This document shows, piece after piece, positions 25,101 through 32,871 of a stretch of 53,296 nt of DNA. Position numbers and translations under genes: made by a program. The stretch lies in NCBI GenBank assembly GCA_016291375.1, contig JAEEXE010000019.1, positions 1 through 53,296 on the forward strand, in the 5' to 3' direction. Positions within the stretch are counted from its first letter, which is position 1, and each line of letters starts with the position of its first letter. Below the pieces are notes generated by a model. That model had not been told where the DNA came from. It was given only the letters and a program-made list of their open reading frames with translations, and made no database searches. This stretch comes from Butyrivibrio sp. Lineage in GTDB: Bacteria; Bacillota; Clostridia; Lachnospirales; Lachnospiraceae.

Positions 25101-25346
25101 GGTAGAGCATATTACTATAAGATAGTCAGCATTCTCAAGTGCCTCTGCGATTGTTCCGCTAAGGTCACTAGTGATCGGAAGCTCGTCGGTATCCCTAAAG
25201 ATCCTCTCGATCTTTTTCATGCCGGTCTTTTTTCTGATTTTGTGCGGAATGTGATAGTGTTCAAGACCACGCTCAACCATTGCTGCGATCTTATTATCAA
25301 GCTCAGCGTGTTTGTAAGAAATAAATGCATTATAGTGTAAACTCAT
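22197..25346 (-). CDS. TIR-domain membrane protein with C-terminal beta-propeller
   Basis: 1049 residues. The N-terminal TIR domain (about 1-150) starts MSLHYNAFISYKHAELD, with RDTDELPITSDLSG and the segment STNTCKSMWVEREI, whose Glu93 sits where TIR NADases have their catalytic Glu. A single membrane helix lies at about 189-210. A helical linker (SLISQSKYLANESEKLLENG) leads into about 800 residues of repeated blades (TSTWNYEMSGSIEEIYSSP, IKIWDSTEHKELYNYS and similar) typical of WD40/PQQ-like propellers. The propeller is probably outside and the TIR inside. The start is the ATG with GGAG 9 nt upstream. Signalling or defence is inference. Confidence 0.85.
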   Translation of the reverse strand: MSLHYNAFISYKHAELDNKIAAMVERGLEHYHIPHKIRKKTGMKKIERIFRDTDELPITSDLSGTIAEALENADYLIVICSTNTCKSMWVEREIKLFLKNHTQDQILTVLADGEPVDVVPEILKNKEITRVNEHGIEETVTIPVEPLSCDFRLPAREAKNVELPRLAATLIGCSYNELMDRQRQYKMKRLTAIFAAVLAVTLTFAGYMIYSNKKVNDSYRASLISQSKYLANESEKLLENGDRINALHLALSAVPSDEIPNRPVVPEAVKAITQASMAYLPNNDGGITSTWNYEMSGSIEEIYSSPEDSMMCAIDRFGNIKIWDSTEHKELYNYSPKNNRDVPSCFTFISEEKAILAGSHFIVCINPITGEQLWEKELKDEYIIDDVINITKDGNIMFTLNSGTFCFCSKEDGKIYDKYELPKELIDSFYMSEDINNVVLSQDNTRIAFTFHDENKKVGIGIYDITSGKTICKNTDGDYVPAVLFPTDNELFMAYIEDTANTNTKYYSSFFCKTDREKIICLNPEDLSVKWEKDFVTNDVAYASDFLYIKKNNSIAYYSGDASDIWNVDSGEELHHFTLNSGIVYAFANEDMTTPNYITRDGHMAGYVEAEKRDHNTLVSRLRFTDELDKATVGKGLFLSRDNGKRIIQYNSGVYDNEWEVYETAPETDSIYYSYMDDNVAAVLSDVDESVVLDLFDPNDKKYIKSIVLSKPESGAKAYQFIFLGTCNGKLLMSNAKMGDGELGLVSVDYKTGEFTREKINNYNYDTNDIPEYENGKIVFAENETLDTYIMVYDVSSKKTDKYRIPTDKYYNVKGLYYFEKQGFIYIASTYSTFSSDEHGDDYIIDINENEIYPVSYDDSWNGTLCVSMNDDGKFIALTDEKNIVIKDIKGNNMAVIPTLDVKMRRPVFVKENGSGRNLLVVPFTDGNLCRYDAMTGKLVGMTEYTTNSTADYESTFTVDTEHSCIYFHYSSITNIFDLDSFIELGYLTSSMGYHAPTDTFPCLSKDKNFDNHLGYFRRYNLDDLIKKAKDILQDHEMPQEQRDAYGIG

Positions 25347-25419
25347 TTTCCCCAACTCCAACTTTTTTGTTAAATAAATTTAAATAATTTCAATGATTAT
25401 TATACAAGAAAGGTTCAAT

Positions 25420-26061
25420 ATGACCAAGAAAAAAATCGCACTTGAAGTAATTAACCGATTAAAAAAAGAATACCCCGACGCCGTATGTACTCTTGCCTAT
25501 GACAAAGCGTGGCAACTGCTTGTCAGCGTGCGCCTTGCAGCACAGTGTACAGACAAAAGAGTCGACATGATAACGCCTTTATTATATGAAAAGTTCCCGA
25601 CAGTGGAGGCTCTTGCAAACGCTCCCGTCGAGGAGATAGAAAAAATAGTTCGTCCCTGCGGACTTGGTAACTCCAAGGCAAGGGACATCTCTGCCTGTAT
25701 GAAAGTTATTCACGAAAAATATAATGACAACGTCCCCGACAACATGAAAGAGCTGCTCTCTCTCCCCGGTGTAGGGAGAAAGAGTGCCAATCTTGTCCTT
25801 GGAGACGTTTTCGGAAAGCCCGCTATTGTCACAGACACACATTGCATAAGGCTCTGTAACCTTATCGGGCTTGTAGATAATATAAAAGAACCGGCCAAAG
25901 TGGAAAAAGAGCTTTGGAAGATCATTCCTCCCGAAGAAGGAAACGCGCTCTGCCACCGATTTGTAACACACGGAAGAGAAGTTTGCATAGCAAGAAGACC
26001 AAACTGCGAAATATGCTGCCTTAAAGACATCTGTAAAACAGGAAAAAAGACCTTACTTTAA
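25420..26061 (+). CDS. nth: Endonuclease III
   Basis: About 213 residues, standard length. The helix-hairpin-helix LPGVGRKSANLVLG holds the catalytic Lys, and VTDTHCIRL the catalytic Asp. The 4Fe-4S cluster is complete, with spacing C-x6-C-x2-C-x5-C near the C-terminus (CIARRPNCEICCLKDIC). It removes oxidised pyrimidines from DNA in base excision repair. The start is the ATG with GAAAGG 6 nt upstream; an ATG nine codons earlier has no ribosome site. It is divergent from the TIR gene with a 73-nt gap. Its last codons overlap the start of a TIR-gene remnant. Confidence 0.95.
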   Translation: MTKKKIALEVINRLKKEYPDAVCTLAYDKAWQLLVSVRLAAQCTDKRVDMITPLLYEKFPTVEALANAPVEEIEKIVRPCGLGNSKARDISACMKVIHEKYNDNVPDNMKELLSLPGVGRKSANLVLGDVFGKPAIVTDTHCIRLCNLIGLVDNIKEPAKVEKELWKIIPPEEGNALCHRFVTHGREVCIARRPNCEICCLKDICKTGKKTLL

Positions 26062-26158
26062 TCACTACACTCTTAAAGATCTAATAAGAAAAGCAAAAGA
26101 TATTTTGGGTGACCATGAATTATCGCAAGACCAAAAAGATGCTTATGGCATAAATTAA
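26054..26158 (+). pseudogene. C-terminal remnant of a second TIR-propeller gene
   Basis: Thirty-four codons plus a stop, with no start, read KDLIRKAKDILGDHEL and KDAYGIN at the end. They align without gaps to the last 34 residues of the TIR-propeller protein encoded nearby (DDLIKKAKDILQDHEM, RDAYGIG), with 23 of 34 identical. The remnant is on the opposite strand and begins inside the 3' end of nth in another frame. This is what is left after deletion of a paralogous TIR gene that once lay behind nth. Confidence 0.85.
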
Positions 26159-26176
26159 TCGAATACTATTATTCAA

Positions 26177-26210
26177 AAAACAGGTCCCACCGCAATGTGG
26201 AACCTGTTTT
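26177..26210. terminator. Bidirectional terminator between the TIR remnant and the GtrA-like gene
   Basis: AAAACAGGT / ACCTGTTTT with inner CCAC/GTGG pairing across one mismatch and a 6-nt loop. A and T runs on both sides suit termination of nth on the plus strand and the GH3 operon on the minus strand. Confidence 0.85.
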
Positions 26211-26222
26211 ACTAAATCATTA

Positions 26223-26771
26223 TTACTTTGCCTCTCCCTCCGGGAAGATAATCTTGTTAACAAAGAAGAATATTACCATGCTGACGCCGCCGTTAAGGAC
26301 TGTGGTTCCGATGTTGTAGACAAAGTCAGGCACAAACTGTCCTGCAACAGCAACCCAGGCGCAGTTAATGGAATTAACTATGCAGGTTATTACACAGAAG
26401 GCCAGGAAGTACCACATTGCCTGGTACCAGATATTGCCTTTACTTCTAAATACGAAGCTTCGCTGTATAGGGAAGTTCACGCACTCGCCGATCACCATGG
26501 CGACCATATATGCTGCGAAGTAGGCAAGGCCGCCTTGAGCTGTATCATATCCGATAATATTCCACTTAAAATCAACACCAAAAAGATTAACGGGAATACC
26601 GGGCCAGCCAAAGGCCTTATCCCCAAGTCCCTTAAAAGCATGTGGGAGAAACTGTAATATCAGGTATTTAAATACCGTAATGACGTTTGAAACTATAACA
26701 AACAGTCCGCCCTCTCTTATCCACTTTGCTGCTTTGGGATGCTTTGCAGCATATTCATTCCAAATATTCAT
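26223..26771 (-). CDS. GtrA-like membrane protein
   Basis: 182 residues with about four membrane helices (near 22-42, 80-97, 117-138 and 150-172). The segment VIGECVNFPIQRSFVFRSKG matches the GtrA signature, where an Asn-Phe-x-x-x-Arg-x-(F/W)-V-F stretch precedes helix 3. GtrA-family proteins are thought to flip or help transfer prenyl-linked sugars in cell-surface polysaccharide synthesis. A GGAGG box is 7 nt upstream. It is 57 nt behind the GH3 gene and likely the last gene of the glycosidase operon; how the two functions connect is not clear from sequence. Confidence 0.8.
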   Translation of the reverse strand: MNIWNEYAAKHPKAAKWIREGGLFVIVSNVITVFKYLILQFLPHAFKGLGDKAFGWPGIPVNLFGVDFKWNIIGYDTAQGGLAYFAAYMVAMVIGECVNFPIQRSFVFRSKGNIWYQAMWYFLAFCVITCIVNSINCAWVAVAGQFVPDFVYNIGTTVLNGGVSMVIFFFVNKIIFPEGEAK

Positions 26772-26828
26772 AATATTTCCTCCGGGTGACTTAACTATAA
26801 AAACCTTTATCTTTTATTACAGAGTATT

Positions 26829-29255
26829 TTACTCTGCTTTCTTTAAACGATTCTCGTACTCTTTATTTCTTTTGGCATTCCTAAAATAGCCGCCTATTAT
26901 CTTTCCGACTCCCTTAAAGAAATGTCCGTTGACAAGCCTGACAATTCCATCAACCATCTCTGAACTTACGGCGCCGGCTGTCATCTTAGCCATAGCTCTG
27001 AAAGGCATATTGTAGATAAACAATATATTAAGATCAGGCTTTCCGCTCTCATCAGCCTTTTTCTTCATGGCTGTAAGGCGCTTGTAAGCAAATCTTGCAA
27101 GTCCGCTCTTTGCGTAATACATCTGGCAAATAGCATCATTTTTTCCAAGAAGTCCGCTCCATTTTCCATCAGGAATATCTGTTCCAAGAAGATTCCTGTA
27201 CTCGTTATCCTCAACAAGCTGGATATTTCCTGAATAATATGAAGGAATACCGGATGCATCGTAGGGATAATCAGTAGTAGTGCCGTCAACGTAAAGTCCC
27301 GTTGAGAGCTTTATATCCGCACTGCTCGCACCTATCATAATGGTATAATTTCCTTCTTCAATCTCCCACTTATTTGTTTTGACATTAAAGTAACGGAATG
27401 TCTTATCGTCAAAAGAGATGCGAACTTCCTTGCTCTCTCCCGCCTTTAAAAAGATCTTTTTAAATCCCTTAAGTTCTTTCTTGGGTCTAAATACCTTGGC
27501 TCCCTTGAGTGAAACATAGAGCTGACAAACCTCTGCTCCGTCTCTGCTTCCGCAGTTCTTTAATATAAAAGACACTCCGTCTTTGTCCGCTTTCATATTG
27601 CTGTATTCAAAGCTTGTATATGATAGTCCGAAACCAAAGGGATATAAAACCGGTATATTGGCAGTGTCATAATACCTGTATCCCACATAGAGGCTCTCTC
27701 TATACTCAGAAGTTCTCTCCCTGCTTGGATAATAGCGATAGCAGGATGTATCCTCAAGTCTTCTTGGAATAGATTCGGATAGCTTACCTGAAGGATTAAC
27801 GTCACCTGTTAGTATATCCAGCACTGCTCCTGCCCCTGCCTGACCGTTTAAGTAACAGTGAAGAAGAGCTTTAAAATGATGATGCCAAGGCATCTCTATA
27901 GCCGAACCGGCACTGATTATTCCAACGAGATTGGGATTAACCTGACCAAGCTCCTGAAGGAGGTTGATCTGATTCTGAGGTATTCTCATGTGATTTCTGT
28001 CCATTCCCTCGGACTCACTGTCTTCATTAAGTCCAAAGAAGAAAAGAACCACATCAGCCTTCGCTGCCAGGTCAAGGGCTTCCTTTCTGGTTGCAGCGTC
28101 CTCCTCTCCATCTCTTGAATAACCTCTGCTCTTTCCTACTATCTTCAGATTGTAGTTATCGATCATGCCAACTACAGTCTCTATTTTGGTAGGATTAACA
28201 AGAGAAGATCCCGCGCCCTGATATCTTGGTACAAAGGCAAAATCGCCAATTACAGCAACGCTTATTCCGCTCTTAAGAGGAAGGATCGCGCCTTCATTCT
28301 TAAGAAGAATAGCACTTTCTGCAGCAGCTTTTCTCGCAATATTGTGATGAGCATTCTTGTCAAACTCCTCACTCTTACCCTTGGCATTTTCATTAAGTGT
28401 AAGAACTGCGTCAAGAAGTTCATCTACTCTTTCATCTATATCGCTCATCTTGACTTTACCGCATTTAAGCCCCTCTATGAGCTCTCTTGCAGAATCAAGT
28501 CCGGGATTAGGCATCTCAAGATTGGAACCTGCGGCTACTCCGCGAGCATGATCGTTGGAAGCGCCCCAGTCGGTAATAACGATTCCGTCAAAGCCCCATT
28601 CCTCTCTCAAAATATCATTCAAAAGATGCTTGTTCTCATTGGCGTATGTTCCATTGATCTCGTTGTAAGCAGACATTATGGTCTTAGCCTTACCCTCTTT
28701 CACCGCGATTTCAAAACCTGTGAGATAGATCTCTCTAAGAGTTCTCTCATCGATCACGGAGTTCATGGCCATACGTCTAAGCTCCTGAGAATTGACTGCG
28801 AAATGTTTAGGGCAGGCATATACGCCTTTTGACTGGATACCCTTAACATAAGAAGCCGCCATCTTTCCGGCAAGATAAGGATCTTCAGAAAAATACTCAA
28901 AGTTTCTTCCGCATAGCGGGCTTCTCTTGATATTAAGCCCCGGCCCCAAAAGGACATTCACTCCCTCAGCCATAGCTTCTTCACCAAGAGTACTTCCTAT
29001 CTCTTCTCCAAGCTCCTCGTCCCAGCTTCCTGCTATTGTTGCAGCTGTAGGAAAACAAGTAGCTGGAACAGATGCATTAAGTCCAAGGTGGTCTCCTGCA
29101 CCGGCCTGTTTCCTCACACCATGAGGTCCGTCCGAGCAAAAAACAGATGGAATGCCAAGTCTTTCAAAATCTCTGGACTGCCACTCTCCTTTTCCGCTAA
29201 GGAACGCTGCCTTCTCTTCTATTGTCATCTTCTCAATGATATCCTGATGCTTCAT
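26829..29255 (-). CDS. GH3 beta-glucosidase, normal domain order, with C-terminal extension
   Basis: 808 residues without a signal peptide, so cytoplasmic. The (beta/alpha)8 domain carries FCSDGPHGVR (40-49), GRNFEYFSEDP (117-126), the KH dyad at 150-151 and the nucleophile Asp229 in VITDWGA. The GH3_C sandwich follows (PSGKLSESIPRRLED), then an FnIII-like domain (YPFGFGLSYTSFEYSN, LKNCGSRDGAEV). About 110 extra residues at the C-terminus are basic and unassigned (residues 700-808). It probably hydrolyses beta-glucosides or xylosides imported into the cell. A GAGGGG box lies 6 nt before the ATG. Confidence 0.92.
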   Translation of the reverse strand: MKHQDIIEKMTIEEKAAFLSGKGEWQSRDFERLGIPSVFCSDGPHGVRKQAGAGDHLGLNASVPATCFPTAATIAGSWDEELGEEIGSTLGEEAMAEGVNVLLGPGLNIKRSPLCGRNFEYFSEDPYLAGKMAASYVKGIQSKGVYACPKHFAVNSQELRRMAMNSVIDERTLREIYLTGFEIAVKEGKAKTIMSAYNEINGTYANENKHLLNDILREEWGFDGIVITDWGASNDHARGVAAGSNLEMPNPGLDSARELIEGLKCGKVKMSDIDERVDELLDAVLTLNENAKGKSEEFDKNAHHNIARKAAAESAILLKNEGAILPLKSGISVAVIGDFAFVPRYQGAGSSLVNPTKIETVVGMIDNYNLKIVGKSRGYSRDGEEDAATRKEALDLAAKADVVLFFFGLNEDSESEGMDRNHMRIPQNQINLLQELGQVNPNLVGIISAGSAIEMPWHHHFKALLHCYLNGQAGAGAVLDILTGDVNPSGKLSESIPRRLEDTSCYRYYPSRERTSEYRESLYVGYRYYDTANIPVLYPFGFGLSYTSFEYSNMKADKDGVSFILKNCGSRDGAEVCQLYVSLKGAKVFRPKKELKGFKKIFLKAGESKEVRISFDDKTFRYFNVKTNKWEIEEGNYTIMIGASSADIKLSTGLYVDGTTTDYPYDASGIPSYYSGNIQLVEDNEYRNLLGTDIPDGKWSGLLGKNDAICQMYYAKSGLARFAYKRLTAMKKKADESGKPDLNILFIYNMPFRAMAKMTAGAVSSEMVDGIVRLVNGHFFKGVGKIIGGYFRNAKRNKEYENRLKKAE

Positions 29256-29349
29256 GGGTTTCCCCTCTCTGTTTATTAAATGATCTGCTTAGGCAGATCG
29301 GTATCATCCAATAGAGTTTCACTATGGAAAAACAATATCCCATACCGCA

Positions 29350-29377
29350 GGCAGAAGCGCTTAATGCGCCTTCTGCC
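29350..29377 (-). terminator. Hairpin after the permuted GH3 gene
   Basis: GGCAGAAG-CGC pairs with GCG-C-CTTCTGCC, 11 bp with one bulge, 74 nt beyond the stop codon. No T run follows on the minus strand, so it may be an mRNA-stabilising or partial terminator hairpin within the GH3 operon. Confidence 0.5.
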
Positions 29378-29450
29378 CACGGTTTCGGGATTTGTGTTAT
29401 TTATGTCTTTTGGTCAAAAGACATGTTGCTTTACTAAAGCTTATGTTTTA

Positions 29451-32387
29451 TCAAGCTTCCGAAGTTGCTTCCTCTTTTTTGCTGTTAAGATATTTTTTGA
29501 TCATCTTGAAGCAGCAAAGTGCAAGGAGTGCTCCGATTATAACATCTGCAACGATCATAATGATCTGCCACTTAGCCATACCCATCTTGAGGTTCTCGGG
29601 AGCATATGCTCTTGAGTTAACTACTGTGTAAAGGATATTGCCTGCAGCATCGCGCATAGCCTGCTGAGCGCCGTTGGTCTCTCTGAACTGTACGTTGTTA
29701 GTCGCTGTAGGATAGTTAACAAGCATACAATCTGTACCGTTTCTGATAGCCTGATCGGAACTCATGTATCCGTATACACCGAAGTAGTCGGTAAGAACGA
29801 ATCCATTGAAGCCCCACTCATCTCTAAGTACGGTCTTAAGAAGCGAGCTGCTGCCGCCTGCCCAACGATTACCAATGTAATTGAAGGAAGACATTACAGC
29901 GCAAAGGTCTACATTCTTAACGCAAAGCTCGAAAGGTCTTAAATAGATCTCACGGATAGCCTGCTCATTTGACCATGTGCAGAGCATATCACATCTGTTG
30001 CCTTCCTGGTCATTCATTGCAAAGTGCTTGATATAAGCATATACACCATTCTCCCATGAACCCTTACAAGCCTCTGCTGCAATAAGTCCTGAAAGAACTC
30101 CGTCTTCTGAATAATACTCAAAGTTACGTCCTGCAAATGCTGTTCTGTGGATATTCATGGCAGGTGCATACCAACCGGATACATCCATCTCATTTGCCAT
30201 CTTGCCAATGTAATCACCAAAGCTGTATGCAAGATCCTTGTTAAAAGTAGCTGCGATTGTTACTCCTACAGGGAATCCAAGAGATCCAACCTGTGTGAAG
30301 TTGTTATTGATAGAAGCAGGGCCGTCACAGTCATTTGTACGAACCTTGCCAATTGAATCAACTGAGTTGGTCTGATATCCGCCAAGTGAAATAAGTGCGT
30401 TCATATCATCAAGTGTCATTGAGTTAAGAAGCTCATCCCACTTAGGGTCGTTCTTATCAAGACCACGAAGGTCTGCAAGCTTAAGACTCGTTGCAGCTCC
30501 TGTTGTTACTGCCTCTGCACTTGGATCCTCATCCTGAGCAGTTGCTTCAGGTGTAAGGTAATTGCTGATATTGTAGAAAGTGCTCTTAGCCTCTCCGCTC
30601 ATATCATAGTTAGTAGGAGCCTTGGTTGCCTCCTCATAGTTAGCAAATCCGTCTGCTCTGGAAAGATATGTAACATCTCCCTCCGCATAGTCAAATGCAT
30701 TTGTTGCTGTAACAAGATCGCTTGATCTCTTGTTTGATCCGTTAAATGTAAGTGTGTCACCTACAGTATATGTCTTTGAATCGATCACATTATGTGAGTC
30801 TGCGTTAATGGAGATCTCATAGTCTCCTGCCTCAAGTACATAACCCTTGGCATCCTTGTAATCGTATGATGCCATATCTTCTGCTGAGAAAGTGATGTGA
30901 ACAGTCTCTGATGCGCCGGGCTCAAGCATTCCTGTCTTTTCAAACTGGACAAGGTTAGCGCTTGATTTCTCAATTCCGCCGTTTGTATAAGGTGGATTGT
31001 AGTATACTTCTACAACATCCTTACCTGCTTTGTCACCTGTGTTTGTAACAGTAACGTCAAAAGAGATATTTCCGTCAGCTTCAGTGATGTCTCCCATCTC
31101 CTGTTTGAAGCTTGTGTATGAAAGTCCATATCCAAAAGGATACTGAACTGTCTGGTCATAGTCGATAAGACCTTCGACAGCTGCTGTCTCGTAGAACTTA
31201 TATCCAACAAAGATACCTTCTACATAGTTGATGAATGAAACATACGCTGTAGACTCAACACCTGTAAAGCCTGTTGATGTATAAGCAAATTCATCCATGT
31301 TCTTATAATTAAAGTCACCAAAGTTGTTCCACCAAGGTGTCTTTTCCATATCGTAAACATAAGTGTCGATAGTTCTACCTGAAGGATTAACCTCACCTGT
31401 TACGATCTCGCCAAGAGCAGCCATACCAACGTGGCCCATTCCTGCAGCCCAAAGTGCGCTCTTGATCTGAGGATGATCTTTGATAAATCCAAGTTCGAAA
31501 GCATTGGCTCCGTTGTAAACAAGGATTACCTTATCGAAATTGTCACATACAAGATCGATCATCTCTTCTTCTCTGTTAGTAAGCTGAAGATAATGGTCAC
31601 CTGCATCCCAGTCATTTCCTTCGTTGAGCGTATCGTCATATACACCTGCTGTGTAAGTTGTTCCGTCCTGGAAAGATCCGTCTACAACTGAAGGCATATC
31701 AACGGGAAGATCTGCTCCCTCACCGCCTGAACGGCTGATAACAACCATAGCTGTATCTGAGAAATTCTTAGCATTATCAATAAGTTCCTGAGAATAAAGA
31801 GAAACATTGGGTTCAGGAAGTGTCCAATCCTGTGCCCACATTCCAACTACAGGTCTGTCAGCCTTGTAGTCTGTATAGAACTTGGTAAGTTCTGTGTTAG
31901 TCTCAATTCCGGCATCCTTAAGGGAATCAAGAAGTGAGATCTTGTCGTACGCATCGTTAAGTGATCCTGAACCTGCGCCACCAAGAATCGCATCAGTTGA
32001 AGCCCATCCGAATACGTTGAGCTTAGATCCCGTTCCAACCGGAAGAAGATTGTCGTTGTTCTCAAGAAGGACAATTCCTTCCTCTGCAATCTGCTTAGCA
32101 AGAACAGTTGTCTCGTCAGATGTTTCTTTTGTAATTGTTCCGCTTCCGCTTACAAGATCGAGCATCGTGCTCATAGGTCCTGTGCAGATCATATTTACGC
32201 ATACAACAATACCGATGATCATTGCTATAAGCGAAGTTCCTCTGACAAGCCTTTTAACCGGCTTTTTCATTTTCATAACTGCAACCATGCAAGCAACAGC
32301 AAGTGCAACTATGATTCCGATAGCTATCAAATAGGGTCTGATAGAAGAAATGACGTTTAACACGTCGTCCATATTGATAGATAACAT
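29451..32387 (-). CDS. Membrane-anchored GH3 glycosidase with permuted domain order
   Basis: 978 residues. Two N-terminal helices (about 17-37 and 50-68) are separated by a basic loop (MKMKKPVKRLVR). The GH3_C-type domain comes first (ENNDNLLPVGTGSKLNVFGW, GEVNPSGRTIDTYVYDMEKT). An FnIII-like domain follows (YPFGYGLSYTSFKQEMGD), and the catalytic barrel comes last: GRNFEYYSEDG, KHFAMNDQEGNR and nucleophile Asp867 in VLTDYFG. A third helix (about 940-962) and a charged tail end the protein. By the positive-inside rule the enzyme domains face outward and are anchored at both ends. Permuted GH3 enzymes are known in rumen Lachnospiraceae and Ruminococcus. GGGAGG precedes the ATG. Confidence 0.92.
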   Translation of the reverse strand: MLSINMDDVLNVISSIRPYLIAIGIIVALAVACMVAVMKMKKPVKRLVRGTSLIAMIIGIVVCVNMICTGPMSTMLDLVSGSGTITKETSDETTVLAKQIAEEGIVLLENNDNLLPVGTGSKLNVFGWASTDAILGGAGSGSLNDAYDKISLLDSLKDAGIETNTELTKFYTDYKADRPVVGMWAQDWTLPEPNVSLYSQELIDNAKNFSDTAMVVISRSGGEGADLPVDMPSVVDGSFQDGTTYTAGVYDDTLNEGNDWDAGDHYLQLTNREEEMIDLVCDNFDKVILVYNGANAFELGFIKDHPQIKSALWAAGMGHVGMAALGEIVTGEVNPSGRTIDTYVYDMEKTPWWNNFGDFNYKNMDEFAYTSTGFTGVESTAYVSFINYVEGIFVGYKFYETAAVEGLIDYDQTVQYPFGYGLSYTSFKQEMGDITEADGNISFDVTVTNTGDKAGKDVVEVYYNPPYTNGGIEKSSANLVQFEKTGMLEPGASETVHITFSAEDMASYDYKDAKGYVLEAGDYEISINADSHNVIDSKTYTVGDTLTFNGSNKRSSDLVTATNAFDYAEGDVTYLSRADGFANYEEATKAPTNYDMSGEAKSTFYNISNYLTPEATAQDEDPSAEAVTTGAATSLKLADLRGLDKNDPKWDELLNSMTLDDMNALISLGGYQTNSVDSIGKVRTNDCDGPASINNNFTQVGSLGFPVGVTIAATFNKDLAYSFGDYIGKMANEMDVSGWYAPAMNIHRTAFAGRNFEYYSEDGVLSGLIAAEACKGSWENGVYAYIKHFAMNDQEGNRCDMLCTWSNEQAIREIYLRPFELCVKNVDLCAVMSSFNYIGNRWAGGSSSLLKTVLRDEWGFNGFVLTDYFGVYGYMSSDQAIRNGTDCMLVNYPTATNNVQFRETNGAQQAMRDAAGNILYTVVNSRAYAPENLKMGMAKWQIIMIVADVIIGALLALCCFKMIKKYLNSKKEEATSEA

Positions 32388-32437
32388 GGTATAACCTCCC
32401 TTTTTTATTCGCGCCCGTTTTGGCGCAGGATATAATT

Positions 32438-32507
32438 ACTATAATTCGAATTTATCACACAAAAAAAATCGTGCCGTTTTTGTCATAAACGGTTCGATTT
32501 TTGTCAT
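32438..32507 (-). promoter_or_regulatory. Candidate LytTR-controlled promoter of the GH3 operon
   Basis: On the minus strand a -10-like TATAGT (32438-32443) has no good -35. Upstream lie two copies of ATGACAAAAA (32477-32486 and 32498-32507), with a period of exactly 21 nt, each with further similarity around it (TTyATGACAAAAA-CG). Direct repeats of ~9-10 bp two helical turns apart, just upstream of a weak -35, are how AgrA/ComE-type LytTR activators bind. A LytTR regulator is encoded 2 kb away. The assignment is inference. Confidence 0.55.
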
Positions 32508-32523
32508 GAACTGTATTATTCAC

Positions 32524-32611
32524 CTTTCTTTCTGCTCGTACTAAAAACACTCTCAAATACGAAGAAATGGGCGCTAGGATAAAAATGTTTGCCATACGAG
32601 CAGAAAGAAAG
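32524..32611. repeat. 17-bp perfect inverted repeat with 54-nt spacer
   Basis: CTTTCTTTCTGCTCGTA (32524-32540) and its exact complement (32595-32611) frame 54 nt without an open frame, immediately upstream of the GH3 promoter region and next to the larger inverted duplication. The role is unknown. Confidence 0.6.
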
Positions 32612-32652
32612 CGCTACTCCAATAACCTTAACCAGCAGTCCCCCTCCCGCCC

Positions 32653-32871
32653 CAGCCGTAAGCCTGAGCGGAATATGAGTTTCTATCCGATAATGCGTAA
32701 ATCTCGGACGAGGATGATGATTTTTTTAATAAAAAAAGCAGTGGCAACCCGACTTCCTTGAGCAACGCGAAAGGAGGGGTGACACTGTTTTTTGAATTTA
32801 AAAAATCACACCGCAGACGAACAAAAGCATTATCGGATAGAAACCCATATTCCTCGCATTGCCTACGGCTG
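32653..32871. repeat. Two inverted copies of a ~100-nt sequence at the kinase 3' end
   Basis: Starting from CAGCCGTA (32653-32660 and, inverted, 32864-32871), the two halves match through GGAATATG (32670-32677 / 32846-32853) and a perfect 17-nt core (32680-32696 / 32827-32843). They continue with looser similarity through a T-rich/A-rich block (TGATTTTTTTAATAAAAAAA and its counterpart) and CAGTGGCAACCC / CAGTGTCACCCC towards the centre. The right copy begins at the stop codon of the histidine kinase gene. It could be a duplicated 3' region of a lost sister gene or a palindromic insertion. Confidence 0.65.

Noticed and set aside
32567..32761. A 64-codon frame in the gap before the GH3 operon
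   Set aside because: Very basic, low-complexity composition, and it runs through the inverted repeats; no ribosome site.
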